16,776 nt of DNA from a candidate division LCP-89 bacterium (GTDB lineage: Bacteria; Electryoneota; B3-LCP), in contig JALGZU010000041.1 of NCBI GenBank assembly GCA_025774735.1, positions 1 to 16,776 of the forward strand, read 5' to 3'. The position numbers and the translations under genes were made by a program. Below, one piece after another: positions 1 to 7,337 of the stretch. Position 1 is the stretch's first letter. Each line of letters starts with the position of its first letter. The notes beneath the pieces were generated by a model, which worked only from the letters and a program-made list of their open reading frames with translations, was not told the origin of the DNA and did no database searches.

Positions 1-402
1 ATCGTCTGGGAAGAGAGCGGCTTTTCCTGGACAAAGCTGGGCGACGGCGGTGACGGCAATTTTATCCCCTGGGCACCGGAAGGGCTGGAGAATCCTTTCG
101 ACGAGATTATCGAGACTTCGGCTTCCCATGCAATTCCTGACGCTTACTCCTTCGGCGGCGCCTACCCCAATCCCTTCAATCCCCGCTCGACTCTGACCTT
201 CGCCCTGCCGGAAGCGGCCAGGATCGGATTGACGATCTATGACATCTCCGGCAGACAGGTCGCCGAGCTGGTGGACGGCTGGCGGGATGCGGGCGTCCAC
301 GAGGTCGAGTTCGACGCGTCAGAATTCGCTTCGGGCGTTTACCTCTGCCGACTGCAGGCAGGAAACTTTGCGGCGACACAGAAAATGGTGCTGCTAAAGT
401 GA
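1..402 (+). CDS. 3' fragment of a secreted protein with a T9SS type-A C-terminal sorting domain
   Basis: The gene enters from the left edge in frame 1 and stops with TGA at 400-402, giving 133 residues without a start. The first ~45 residues are an acidic and aromatic stretch with no family I recognise. From about residue 50 it becomes a sorting domain: YPNPFNP near residue 56, then YDISGR, DGWRDAGVHEVEFDAS, ASGVYLCRL and the end KMVLLK. In known T9SS cargo such a domain directs outer-membrane export and is then removed or anchored; I infer the same here. The cargo part lies outside the window, so its job cannot be told. The last 114 nt before the tail are nearly identical to the same region of the next gene, with differences only at third codon positions. 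A strong terminator follows 50 nt downstream. Confidence 0.85.
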   Translation: MVWEESGFSWTKLGDGGDGNFIPWAPEGLENPFDEIIETSASHAIPDAYSFGGAYPNPFNPRSTLTFALPEAARIGLTIYDISGRQVAELVDGWRDAGVHEVEFDASEFASGVYLCRLQAGNFAATQKMVLLK

Positions 403-450
403 CAGTGTCATTTCCTGTACTGCACGTTATCCCCTGGTGAACAAAATATA

Positions 451-486
451 GAGGGCGGACGGAGAGTCCGCCCTCATTTATTTTGT
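451..486 (+). terminator. Rho-independent terminator after the first secreted-protein gene
   Basis: A perfect 10-bp stem (GAGGGCGGAC at 451-460 with GTCCGCCCTC at 466-475) closes a 5-nt loop. It is followed by a T-rich tract ATTTATTTTG. It lies 48 nt after the stop codon at 402. Confidence 0.85.
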
Positions 487-540
487 CCGTCGATTTGGAG
501 CCATCTATCATTACATCGGTGGTATAATCGTGATTAAGAC

Positions 541-569
541 TTGCAGTTCTGGGACAATTTATCTATATT
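541..569 (+). promoter_or_regulatory. Sigma70-type promoter for the BNR beta-propeller gene
   Basis: TTGCAG at 541-546 and TATATT at 564-569 are separated by exactly 17 nt. The predicted start of transcription is near 576, giving a leader of about 50 nt before the ATG at 627. The same -10 hexamer with 17-nt spacing is found before three other genes of the window. Confidence 0.6.
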
Positions 570-626
570 CAGCCCAATATCACGACGATCTCAAGACCAT
601 CTAACCATCCCGGGGAGGTAAAAATA

Positions 627-2795
627 ATGTATTCAAAGTCGTTCTTCACGCGGTATACGACCGCGTTAATCATCATCACTGGATCGAGTTTCCTTCAGAA
701 CGCACGGGCTGAATGGACGCAGGTAGTCCCCCTGCCGCTGCAGGCTACTATCCACGCGGTGGATTATTTCCCGGCAGATGAGACTGTCATCTGCGCGGCG
801 GATTCGGGATTTATCTACCTTTCGCCCGACAGCGGTCTGAGTTGGGATAGGACGCAGATTACAACGGAAGCCTGGTACGACGTCTCATGTTACGGTCAGA
901 GCGGCGTGCTGGTGGGAGAATCCGGGCACACCCGGATTACCCCGAATTCCGCTCAGACCTGGCAGACGCCGCCCCTGTTCACCGGGGCGGACCTTTATGC
1001 CGCGGATCTATTGGACGAGACGCGCTATATCGTCGGCGGTGACAGCGGCGAATTGTGGTACACCACGAACAGCGGATCCGGGTGGACGGCCATTGCGGCT
1101 CCGCAGGAGCTGACCATCTACGATATAGAATGGATCGGAGATTCCACCCTGTACGTTGCGGCGGAGAACACCCTATGGAAAACCGCTAACCTTGGCGGAT
1201 CATGGACTCCCCTGAGCACGTATGATATGGATCTATCCGATCTTTTCTTCCTGAATGCGGATACCGGCTTCGCCTGTGGCCCGGATATCTGGACGAACAA
1301 CCGTGTGTACCGGACGCTGGACGGCGGAGCCAGCTGGGATTCGGTGACGACAGTTTATAATTATCCTATGGCGATCGCCGCTCAGGATGCCGAAAATGTC
1401 CAGGTGGTGACCCGCAACGGTTACCTCCACCATTCCAACGGATCGTTTACCGGATCCTGGACACCCGTCCATATCGGCGGGGGATTCAGCGATCTGGCGG
1501 CTATGCCGAACACAGGCCGACTTGTCGCCGTCGGAGGATACGACGCTCCATCCCTGTCGGGTCCCGGCGCCATCAGCGCCTATTCTGACGACGGCGGAGC
1601 TTCCTGGGAATATTCGCTGTTCCAGCAGCGTTTTCCCTTACGGTCACTCTACTTCAGGACGGATCTGGAAGGCTGGATCGCGGGCGGCACTCCCTTTCAA
1701 GTGATGATGCCCCACCCGGATATCATCCTGAAGACGACCGACGGCGGCACCACCTGGGAACCGAAGCTACTTGAAGCCGGTGGGCAAGGGCTCACCGACA
1801 TTCAGTTCTTCGATGACCTGAACGGCGTCGCCAGCGGTCACTCGCGACTTTATCGGACGACGGACGGAGGCGATTCATGGGTGCCCGAAACCCCATTTTC
1901 CGCCAATCACCTTTCACTGGTGGACACCCAGGAAGGCTGGACCTGCGGTCTGGTAACGATCAAACACACCGCCAATGCCGGTTCGACCTGGACATCTCAA
2001 TCGGTGCCTTCCGTTACGGACTATCTTTTCGGCATCGATTTCACTGACACTCAACATGGCTGGGCGTCCGGATATAATTACTCCCCGTTTCGCGGCATTA
2101 TCCTAATCACATCCAACGGCGGAACGAATTGGGATTACGATTACGAGGGATCGGCCAGTGAAAACATCCGGGACATCGGCATGTGGGATAGTGAGAACGG
2201 CACGGCCGTCTGCACCAACGGAACGATCCTGCACAAAAGCACCGGTTCGGCTCTCTGGGATACGCTCACGGTACCCGGAGTCGAATCGCTGAACAGCGTC
2301 GTGTACCAGGATTCTGTGCACCTTTGGGCGGCAGGTGGCAACGGTGATGTCATCTATTCGACCGACGGCGGAGACAGTTGGCTGGTGGATACGGTTTTCA
2401 CCGGGTATGCGATCTATGACGTTTATGTCCGGGGAGATTATCGATACGTGGCCACATCGAACGGAGAACTTTTCTTTACTAATAGCGCACCAACCCCGGT
2501 AATCGGACAACCCGGACATCCGGTAATACCGGCGACCTTCGCGTTGTCAAAACCGTACCCCAATCCATTCAATCCAGTTACCATGATCGGATATACCCTG
2601 CCGAAAAAATCGCAGGTAAGCCTTTCCATCTACGACGTCTCGGGCAGACAGGTTGCCGAGCTGGTGGACGGCTGGCGGGATGCGGGTGTGCACGAGGTAG
2701 AGTTCGATGCGTCAGAGTTAGCTTCGGGCGTTTACCTCTGCCGGCTGCAGGCAAGCAACTACTCCGCAGTCCAGAAGATGGTGCTGATGAAGTAG
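627..2795 (+). CDS. Secreted BNR/Ycf48-like beta-propeller protein with T9SS type-A sorting domain
   Basis: This is a 722-residue secreted protein. Residues 1-28 form a signal peptide with a hydrophobic core (ALIIITGSS) and an ARA cleavage motif before Glu29. The body carries about nine BNR/Asp-box-like motifs of the form (S/T)xDGGxxW, for example TLDGGASW, TTDGGTTW, TTDGGDSW, SNGGTNW and STDGGDSW. Such repeats are typical of sialidase-like or Ycf48-like propellers. From about residue 632 comes the sorting domain: YPNPFNP, YDVSGR, DGWRDAGVHEVEFDAS, end KMVLMK. The start is supported by GGAGGT at 613-618, with 8 nt before ATG. It is transcribed alone, between its own promoter and terminator. 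Asp-box propellers bind glycans or serve as scaffolds, and nothing here shows enzymatic activity, so the substrate is unknown. A surface adhesin or extracellular hydrolase scaffold is the likely role (inference). Confidence 0.88.
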   Translation: MYSKSFFTRYTTALIIITGSSFLQNARAEWTQVVPLPLQATIHAVDYFPADETVICAADSGFIYLSPDSGLSWDRTQITTEAWYDVSCYGQSGVLVGESGHTRITPNSAQTWQTPPLFTGADLYAADLLDETRYIVGGDSGELWYTTNSGSGWTAIAAPQELTIYDIEWIGDSTLYVAAENTLWKTANLGGSWTPLSTYDMDLSDLFFLNADTGFACGPDIWTNNRVYRTLDGGASWDSVTTVYNYPMAIAAQDAENVQVVTRNGYLHHSNGSFTGSWTPVHIGGGFSDLAAMPNTGRLVAVGGYDAPSLSGPGAISAYSDDGGASWEYSLFQQRFPLRSLYFRTDLEGWIAGGTPFQVMMPHPDIILKTTDGGTTWEPKLLEAGGQGLTDIQFFDDLNGVASGHSRLYRTTDGGDSWVPETPFSANHLSLVDTQEGWTCGLVTIKHTANAGSTWTSQSVPSVTDYLFGIDFTDTQHGWASGYNYSPFRGIILITSNGGTNWDYDYEGSASENIRDIGMWDSENGTAVCTNGTILHKSTGSALWDTLTVPGVESLNSVVYQDSVHLWAAGGNGDVIYSTDGGDSWLVDTVFTGYAIYDVYVRGDYRYVATSNGELFFTNSAPTPVIGQPGHPVIPATFALSKPYPNPFNPVTMIGYTLPKKSQVSLSIYDVSGRQVAELVDGWRDAGVHEVEFDASELASGVYLCRLQASNYSAVQKMVLMK

Positions 2796-2819
2796 AATCC
2801 CCTTGACTATTTAAGGGAG

Positions 2820-2847
2820 AAGGCGGCCACGCAGGCCGCCTTTTCTC
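2820..2847 (+). terminator. Rho-independent terminator after the BNR propeller gene
   Basis: The 9-bp stem AAGGCGGCC (2820-2828) pairs with GGCCGCCTT (2834-2842) around a 5-nt loop. It runs into TTTTCTC. It begins 25 nt after the stop codon. Confidence 0.85.
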
Positions 2848-2888
2848 TGCTTAGAACTTCTCTTTTTTGCCCCTGCGAAAAAAAATAC

Positions 2889-2917
2889 TTGACAAAGTAA
2901 AAAATAATGATTATATT
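2889..2917 (+). promoter_or_regulatory. Strong sigma70-type promoter for the tandem Ig-repeat gene
   Basis: A consensus -35 TTGACA at 2889-2894 is followed, after exactly 17 AT-rich nt, by TATATT at 2912-2917. Predicted transcription starts near 2924, which gives an unusually long leader of about 280 nt to the ATG at 3204. Confidence 0.7.
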
Positions 2918-2923
2918 TAGAGT

Positions 2924-3203
2924 CAAATTCTCAGGATAGTTAAGGTATAGCTGCAAGAACCGGGCGTCAGAACCAACCCTGCCGATCAGGTTTACACAAT
3001 TCTCTGAGCGTATGCACTGCCACCAGCCCACCATCAGCACACCTGCTATTGCTCTCATTATTGATTATTTCAAACGCTCCTAAATCCACGATTTTCCGAT
3101 AGAGAAAATAGAACACGAACGAAACGGTACTTCCCCAGCTGCGCACCGGTTCATCACGTAACCTCAACCGGCTCGACGCGGCTACAGAAAAAAGGAGAGC
3201 GTC
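2924..3203 (+). other. Long untranslated leader without an evident ORF
   Basis: From the predicted transcription start to the ATG at 3204 there are 280 nt with no convincing coding frame on either strand. Small hairpins can be drawn: CCTG 2978-2981 with CAGG 2987-2990, and CCGGTT 3146-3151 with AACCGG 3166-3171. It matches no riboswitch class I can recognise. A ribosome binding site AAAGGAGAG lies at 3191-3199. The length may mean post-transcriptional control, or just unused sequence. Confidence 0.35.
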
Positions 3204-4372
3204 ATGAAGAGACTCGTTGGTTTGTTTATCTGCCTGATTGCCGTGACATCATTTGTTTACGGACAGCCAGCCATCGACATTGAAATTGCACCGGATGACC
3301 CCATCATCATGCCCCCGGAAGGCGGTTGGTTCGAGTTCACCGTCTCCATTGAAAACACCACGATGGATACTGTCTGGTTCGATGCCTGGATCGACATAGA
3401 ACTGCCCTGGGGTTGGTCGTTCACTTTCGTCTCCCCTATTGAACTATACCTTCCCGGAGGATATTACGTGGACGCGGACTTAGGACTCTGGATGCCCTGG
3501 TTCGCTCCCGAGGGTGAATACAGCGTGACCGCATACATCGGAGACTACCCGGATGATATCTGGGATGAAGATAATCTTACGGTCATCAAAGAGGAGTGGG
3601 ATGGCGTGAACAAAGGGCCTAATGGCTGGGCCGTTAGAGGCGAGCTTTCTTCGATGGAGATGATGCCCATTAAGAATCAGTGGGATGACTATATCGATAT
3701 CGACATCACCCCGGATGAACCGATTCTCATGCCACCGGAAGGCGGCTGGTTCGACGTCGGTGTGGGCATCGCCAACACAACACCACCACGGATACCGTCT
3801 GGTTCGACGCCTGGATGGACGTCGAGCTGCCCTACGGGATCTACTTCACCCTGGTCTCCCCCATCGAACTGTTCCTGCCGGAGGGATATGAATGTTCAGC
3901 CGAGTTGTCCCTCTGGATGCCCTGGTTCGCACCCGGAGGCACCTACAGCATCACAGCCTATGTGGGCGACTATCCGGATGACATCTGGGATGAGGACAAC
4001 CTCACGGTCATCAAAGAGGATTGGGATGGCGCACGCGGCCTGCCTTCAGGTTGGATCGTCGAAGGCGGCCTGACTCTGGATGAGATCAAGCCGATCGCCG
4101 CGAAGCCCGATGCCTATGCGTTGACCGGCAATTACCCGAACCCGTTCAATCCCAGCACCACCATCCACTTCAGTCTGCCTGAGGCGACGCTGGTCGACCT
4201 GATGGTCTACGACGTCTCCGGACGGCTGGTTGCCAGACTGAGTGACGGCTGGAAGCAGGCCGGAACCCACGAGGTCACCTTCGATGGATCGAACCTGGCT
4301 TCCGGGCTATACATCTACCAGATGCGGGCGGGCGATTTTGAAGCCACCGGAAAAATGCTGCTGATGAAGTAA
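3204..4372 (+). pseudogene. Frameshifted secreted protein with two tandem Ig-like repeats and a T9SS type-A sorting domain
   Basis: Two overlapping reading frames form one gene. The first frame (3204 to a stop at 4073) has a signal peptide (MKRLVGLFICLIAVTSFVYG, cut before Gln21) and one full repeat at residues 24-134. A second repeat starts at residue 164. The reading then leaves the repeat homology at about 3777-3790, within ACAACACCACCACG. The repeat continues one frame over, through DTVWFDAW, DYPDDIWDEDNLTVI and a sorting domain (YPNPFNP, YDVSGR, KMLLMK) to TAA at 4372. The total is 1169 nt, so restoring one base gives exactly 390 codons (389 residues). A single-base deletion therefore explains it, either real decay or a sequencing error in a low-complexity run. 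The start has a good AAAGGAGAG site. I do not recognise the repeat family; acidic beta-rich repeats suggest an Ig-like fold (inference). Its single-gene transcription unit has its own promoter and terminator. Confidence 0.8.
3273..4030 (+). repeat. Two tandem protein repeats of about 111 residues
   Basis: Unit 1 spans 3273-3605 and unit 2 spans 3693-4030, joined by a ~29-residue linker. Shared landmarks in order are IDI(E/D)I, MPPEGGWF, DTVWFDAW, VSPIEL, LWMPWFAP and GDYPDDIWDEDNLTVIKE. The C-terminal half of each unit is the more conserved. The frameshift lies in the first third of unit 2. Confidence 0.85.
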
Positions 4373-4402
4373 TCCGGCCACAAAAGACTGGAAAATAAAA
4401 GG

Positions 4403-4432
4403 GCGATCCCAACGTTTCGGGATCGCTTTTTT
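4403..4432 (+). terminator. Rho-independent terminator after the tandem-repeat gene
   Basis: The 8-bp stem GCGATCCC (4403-4410) pairs with GGGATCGC (4419-4426) across an 8-nt loop, followed by six T. It lies 31 nt past the stop codon. An intact terminator after the sorting domain suggests the gene was functional until recently, if it is broken at all. Confidence 0.85.
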
Positions 4433-4460
4433 ATCAAAAGTGCATAGAAATAATTCTCAC

Positions 4461-4489
4461 TTGACTTTGGCTTGTTTCTTAGTTATATT
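4461..4489 (+). promoter_or_regulatory. Strong sigma70-type promoter for a short structured transcript
   Basis: TTGACT at 4461-4466 and TATATT at 4484-4489 are spaced by exactly 17 nt. Transcription would start near 4496. A terminator hairpin sits only about 105 nt downstream, before the next gene begins at 4697. Confidence 0.7.
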
Positions 4490-4495
4490 GCTGTT

Positions 4496-4650
4496 CCCAA
4501 TTTATGTGGACGGTTAATCCGTGATCTGACAACGTTTTTAGGGCAGACCTGTTCGTGGAGGCTGGTCGCCATGTCGGACGGGATAAAGGTTAAAACGTAT
4601 AAGGCACTTTTGATCCTTCGGGTGAAAGGGATTCCAAGTGCCTTTTTTGC
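4496..4650 (+). ncRNA. Candidate structured small RNA or attenuated leader of the SBBP gene
   Basis: The ~150-nt interval between a near-consensus promoter and a strong terminator carries no credible ORF but shows nested pairing. ACGG 4510-4513 pairs with CCGT 4519-4522. ACGTTTT 4532-4538 pairs with AAAACGT 4592-4598 and encloses a hairpin GGC-A-GACC (4542-4549) with GGTCGCC (4564-4570). The single-stranded stretch between that hairpin and the closing stem is purine-rich. I could not match it to TPP, SAM, cobalamin, c-di-GMP, lysine, 6S, SRP or tmRNA signatures. It may be an independent small RNA, or a riboswitch-like leader whose terminator controls entry into the SBBP gene. Which of these holds cannot be decided from sequence alone. 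Confidence 0.45.
4601..4650 (+). terminator. Terminator hairpin between the 4461 promoter and the SBBP gene
   Basis: AAGGCACTT (4601-4609) pairs with AAGTGCCTT (4636-4644). An inner stem forms from GATCCTT with AAGGGATT and one bulge. The outer stem runs straight into TTTTGCTTTT. It ends about 47 nt before the next ATG, so transcripts from 4496 must read through it to reach the gene. Confidence 0.8.
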
Positions 4651-4696
4651 TTTTATAGGTTAATATTTTCTAATTCATACATTAAGGGAGACTAAA

Positions 4697-6328
4697 ATGA
4701 GCAGGCGAATCTTTATAGTGCTGGTATTGGGAACGCTGACGTTTTCGCTTTCACCAGCGCAGGGGCAGGAGGTGATCGAGGCCTGGGTGGCGCGCTACAA
4801 CGGCACGTGGAATCTCGCTGACCAAGCTACTGCCCTGGCCCTTGACAACGCCGGCAATGTCCACGTGACCGGGTTATGCCAGGTGAGTACAGACTTTGAC
4901 TACGCCACCGTCAAGTATGACCCGGACGGCAACCCGCTCTGGTATGCCCTTTACGAAGGGCCAGGTTCTTTGCATGACGCGCCTACTGCCTTGGCTCTGG
5001 ACGATTCCGGCAATGTTTACGTGACCGGGGAGAGCACCGGGAGTGGAACATATGATGACTACGCCACCGTCAAGTATAATGCGAACGGCACGGTGCTGTG
5101 GGTGACCCGCTACGACGGGGGGTTTACCGATGACGAGGCTTATGCCCTAGCTGTTGACGACTCCGGCAACGTTTACGTGACCGGGAAGAGCTGGGGGGTT
5201 GGAAACTCCGTTGACTACGCCACCCTCAAGTATGACGTGAACGGCACAGAGCTCTGGGTGGCCCGCTACAACGGGCCGTTGGACTATCACGACCAGGCCT
5301 ATGCCCTGACCCTGGACGACTCCGGCAATGTTTACGTGACCGGGTACAGCTTCGGAAATGTAACCTCGGAAGACTATGCCACCATCAAGTATAACACAGA
5401 CGGCGTTGAGCTGTGGGTGGCCCGTTACGACACCCCCGGCCCTGACATTGCCTATGCTCTGGCCCTGGATGATTCCGGTAACGCTTACGTGACCGGGGAG
5501 AGCTGGGGAACCTATATGGACTACCTCACCCTCAAGTATGATCCCGACGGTAACCAGATCTGGGAAGCCCGCTACAACGGACCGGGGAACGGCTATGACA
5601 AAGCTGAGGCCCTGGCCCTGGATGACGCCGGCAACGTCTACGTGACCGGGTACAGCGAAGGGATTGGAACCTCCAATGACTACGCTACGATCAAGTATGA
5701 TCCGGGTGGCAACGAGCTGTGGGTGACCCGCTACGACGGCCCGGGGAACGGCGATGATGTGGCCAATACCCTGGCCGTGGATGATTCCGGCAATGTCTAC
5801 GTGACCGGGTACAGCGAAGGGAGTGGAACACAGGAAGACTACGCCACCATCAAGTATGATCCCGACGGGAACCAGCTCTGGGAAATCCGCTATAACGGAC
5901 CGGGAGACTCGACCGACTATGCCAATGCCCTGGCCGTGGATAATTCCGGCAATGTCTACGTGACCGGGTACAGCGAAGGGAGTGGAACACAGGAAGACTA
6001 CGCCACGATCAAGTATTCCGAGATCGTTCTGGGCGTCGAAAACGATCCATCAACCGCCATTCCGGATGAATTCGCTCTGCGAGGACCATATCCCAATCCC
6101 TTCAATCCGGTGACGACGTTTAAGATTGAATTGCCGGTGGCGTCATGGGTGACGCTGGAGATTTTCGACGTCAGCGGAAGGTCGTTGGGTTTTGTCGTTG
6201 ACGGCTGGCGTTCGGCGGGGTATCACGAAGTGACGTTCGATGCTGTGGGATTGGCGTCGGGGGTGTACGTGTACCGGCTGGAGGCGGGTGATTACAACGT
6301 TAGCGGGAAGATGGTGCTGATGAAGTGA
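4697..6328 (+). CDS. Secreted SBBP-repeat beta-propeller protein with T9SS type-A sorting domain
   Basis: This is a 543-residue secreted protein. The signal peptide covers residues 1-23 (core IFIVLVLGTLTF, cleavage after AQG). Residues ~41-440 hold eight copies of a ~50-residue repeat with the landmarks ALALDDSGNVYVTG, DYAT(I/V)KY and LW..RYNGPG. This is the SBBP (seven/eight-bladed beta-propeller) repeat family. From about residue 460 the sorting domain follows (YPNPFNP, FDVSGRS, DGWRSAGYHEVTFDA, end KMVLMK). An AAGGGAG site precedes the ATG. SBBP proteins are commonly cell-surface or secreted, and their ligand is generally unknown; the same applies here. The DNA of the repeats is very similar, which implies recent internal duplication. 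No good promoter is visible between the terminator at 4650 and the ATG, so expression may depend on readthrough from 4461. Confidence 0.9.
   Translation: MSRRIFIVLVLGTLTFSLSPAQGQEVIEAWVARYNGTWNLADQATALALDNAGNVHVTGLCQVSTDFDYATVKYDPDGNPLWYALYEGPGSLHDAPTALALDDSGNVYVTGESTGSGTYDDYATVKYNANGTVLWVTRYDGGFTDDEAYALAVDDSGNVYVTGKSWGVGNSVDYATLKYDVNGTELWVARYNGPLDYHDQAYALTLDDSGNVYVTGYSFGNVTSEDYATIKYNTDGVELWVARYDTPGPDIAYALALDDSGNAYVTGESWGTYMDYLTLKYDPDGNQIWEARYNGPGNGYDKAEALALDDAGNVYVTGYSEGIGTSNDYATIKYDPGGNELWVTRYDGPGNGDDVANTLAVDDSGNVYVTGYSEGSGTQEDYATIKYDPDGNQLWEIRYNGPGDSTDYANALAVDNSGNVYVTGYSEGSGTQEDYATIKYSEIVLGVENDPSTAIPDEFALRGPYPNPFNPVTTFKIELPVASWVTLEIFDVSGRSLGFVVDGWRSAGYHEVTFDAVGLASGVYVYRLEAGDYNVSGKMVLMK
4817..6016 (+). 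repeat. Eight in-frame SBBP repeats
   Basis: There are eight units of 48-53 codons, each containing (D/N)(S/A)GN(V/A)(Y/H)VTG and a YA/YL-T-x-KY motif. The last two are almost identical at DNA level: 5771-5857 and 5930-6016 differ at 2 of 87 positions, one of them synonymous. The offset is 159 nt, or 53 codons. Confidence 0.9.
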
Positions 6329-6396
6329 CACACAAGGTGTGTCATCCCGGACTTGATCCGGGATCCAGTTGTAGCCGGGGGGGCTTCCCCCCCCGC
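6329..6396. repeat. Hairpin-rich dispersed palindromic repeat
   Basis: Three hairpins lie back to back directly after the stop codon. CACAC 6329-6333 pairs with GTGTG 6337-6341. ATCCCGGA 6344-6351 pairs with TCCGGGAT 6357-6364 around CTTGA. A G7 run at 6377-6383 pairs with the C8 run at 6387-6394. The GTCATCCCGG...CCGGGATCC core is of a kind known as a dispersed intergenic repeat in many bacterial genomes. Copies elsewhere in this genome cannot be checked here. Confidence 0.6.
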
Positions 6397-6434
6397 AAGG
6401 GCGAACCCGTCTGAACCGGATCGCCCTTTTCTTT
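6397..6434 (+). terminator. Rho-independent terminator after the SBBP gene
   Basis: The 8-bp stem AAGGGCGA (6397-6404) pairs with TCGCCCTT (6421-6428) across a 16-nt loop and is followed by TTCTTT. It separates the secreted-protein genes from the thiamin operon. Confidence 0.75.
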
Positions 6435-6451
6435 GAAGGTGACATTTCCGT

Positions 6452-6480
6452 TTGCTTTCTCAGGCGAAATTTGCTATATT
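6452..6480 (+). promoter_or_regulatory. Promoter of the thiGHSE operon
   Basis: TTGCTT at 6452-6457 and TATATT at 6475-6480 are spaced 17 nt apart. The predicted leader from ~6487 to the ATG at 6552 is only ~65 nt. That is too short for a full TPP riboswitch, and no CTGAGA or other TPP-box signature is visible. Confidence 0.6.
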
Positions 6481-6551
6481 TTATCCAAGTGGGCAAAACT
6501 ATTTCGCCACAAAATGCGTATAATTAACAGGGGAGAAACGGCAGCTATATT

Positions 6552-7337
6552 ATGTCTGAAGAACAACAGGATACGTTAATCATCGCCGGGCGCACTTTCG
6601 GTTCCCGGCTTCTGGTCGGTACGGGCAAGTTCGCTTCCGGGCAAATCATGCGGCGGGCAGTGGACGCGTCCGGATCGGAAATCGTCACGGTGGCTCTGCG
6701 GCGCGTCGATCTGGACAATCCCGAGGACGACATCATGAGCGCCCTTGTGGGCGGTGAATTTCTGCTCCTGCCCAACACTTCGGGAGCCCGGGATGCGGAG
6801 GAAGCGGTCCGTCTGGCCAAGCTGGCCCGAGCCTCCGGGCTGGAATCCTGGATCAAACTCGAGGTGACTCCCGATCCACGTTATCTGTTGCCGGACCCGG
6901 TGGAAACGCTGAAAGCGGCCGAGCTACTGCTCGCCGACGGTTTCACGGTTCTGCCCTACATCAACGCCGATCCGATCCTGGCGAAGAGACTGGAGGAGGT
7001 CGGCTGCGTGACGGTGATGCCTCTGGGGAGCCCGATCGGATCGAACAAGGGCCTGCGCACCAGAGACGCGGTCGCCATTATCATTGAAAACGCGACGGTA
7101 CCCGTTGTCGTGGATGCCGGTTTGGGTTCGCCTTCGCACGCCTCGGAGGCGATGGAGATAGGCGCTGACGCGGTGCTGGTGAACACCGCCATCGCCACAG
7201 CGGGAGATCCCATCCGCATGGCTGAAGCGTTTAAGATAGGCGTGCAGGCTGGACGGGAAGCCTATCTGGCCGGGATGCCAGCGGAAAAAGCAACCGCCGA
7301 GGCTTCGTCGCCGTTGACCGGATTTTTACGAAAATGA
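6552..7337 (+). CDS. thiG: Thiazole synthase ThiG
   Basis: This 261-residue cytoplasmic TIM-barrel enzyme builds the thiazole phosphate ring of thiamin from 1-deoxy-D-xylulose 5-phosphate, dehydroglycine and sulfur carried on ThiS thiocarboxylate. The N-terminus [17 protein letters not shown] and the [19 protein letters not shown] stretch are typical of ThiG. The Schiff-base lysine is Lys102 in [10 protein letters not shown]. The phosphate-binding end has VVDAGLG and [12 protein letters not shown]. The length is normal for the family. ATG is the only plausible start, although the nearest purine-rich site GGGGAG lies about 16 nt upstream, a long spacing. Its stop overlaps the start of thiH by 4 nt (ATGA), which indicates translational coupling. 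Confidence 0.97.
   Translation: MSEEQQDTLIIAGRTFGSRLLVGTGKFASGQIMRRAVDASGSEIVTVALRRVDLDNPEDDIMSALVGGEFLLLPNTSGARDAEEAVRLAKLARASGLESWIKLEVTPDPRYLLPDPVETLKAAELLLADGFTVLPYINADPILAKRLEEVGCVTVMPLGSPIGSNKGLRTRDAVAIIIENATVPVVVDAGLGSPSHASEAMEIGADAVLVNTAIATAGDPIRMAEAFKIGVQAGREAYLAGMPAEKATAEASSPLTGFLRK

Noticed and set aside
176..511. 111-codon minus-strand frame at the left edge
   Set aside because: It is antisense to the sorting domain of the first gene and through its terminator; its Arg/Pro-rich composition is that of an antisense shadow.
4472..4663. 63-codon + strand frame overlapping the promoter and terminator upstream of the SBBP gene
   Set aside because: It starts with TTG inside the promoter spacer, ahead of the predicted transcription start, has no ribosome site, and runs through the terminator hairpin.
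6143..6496. 117-codon minus-strand frame with a WIPDQVRDDT stretch
   Set aside because: That stretch is the translation of the palindromic repeat and is a common false ORF signature.
6434..6551. TPP riboswitch before thiG
   Set aside because: I looked for the CTGAGA and related TPP boxes and found none; the leader after the predicted start is too short.
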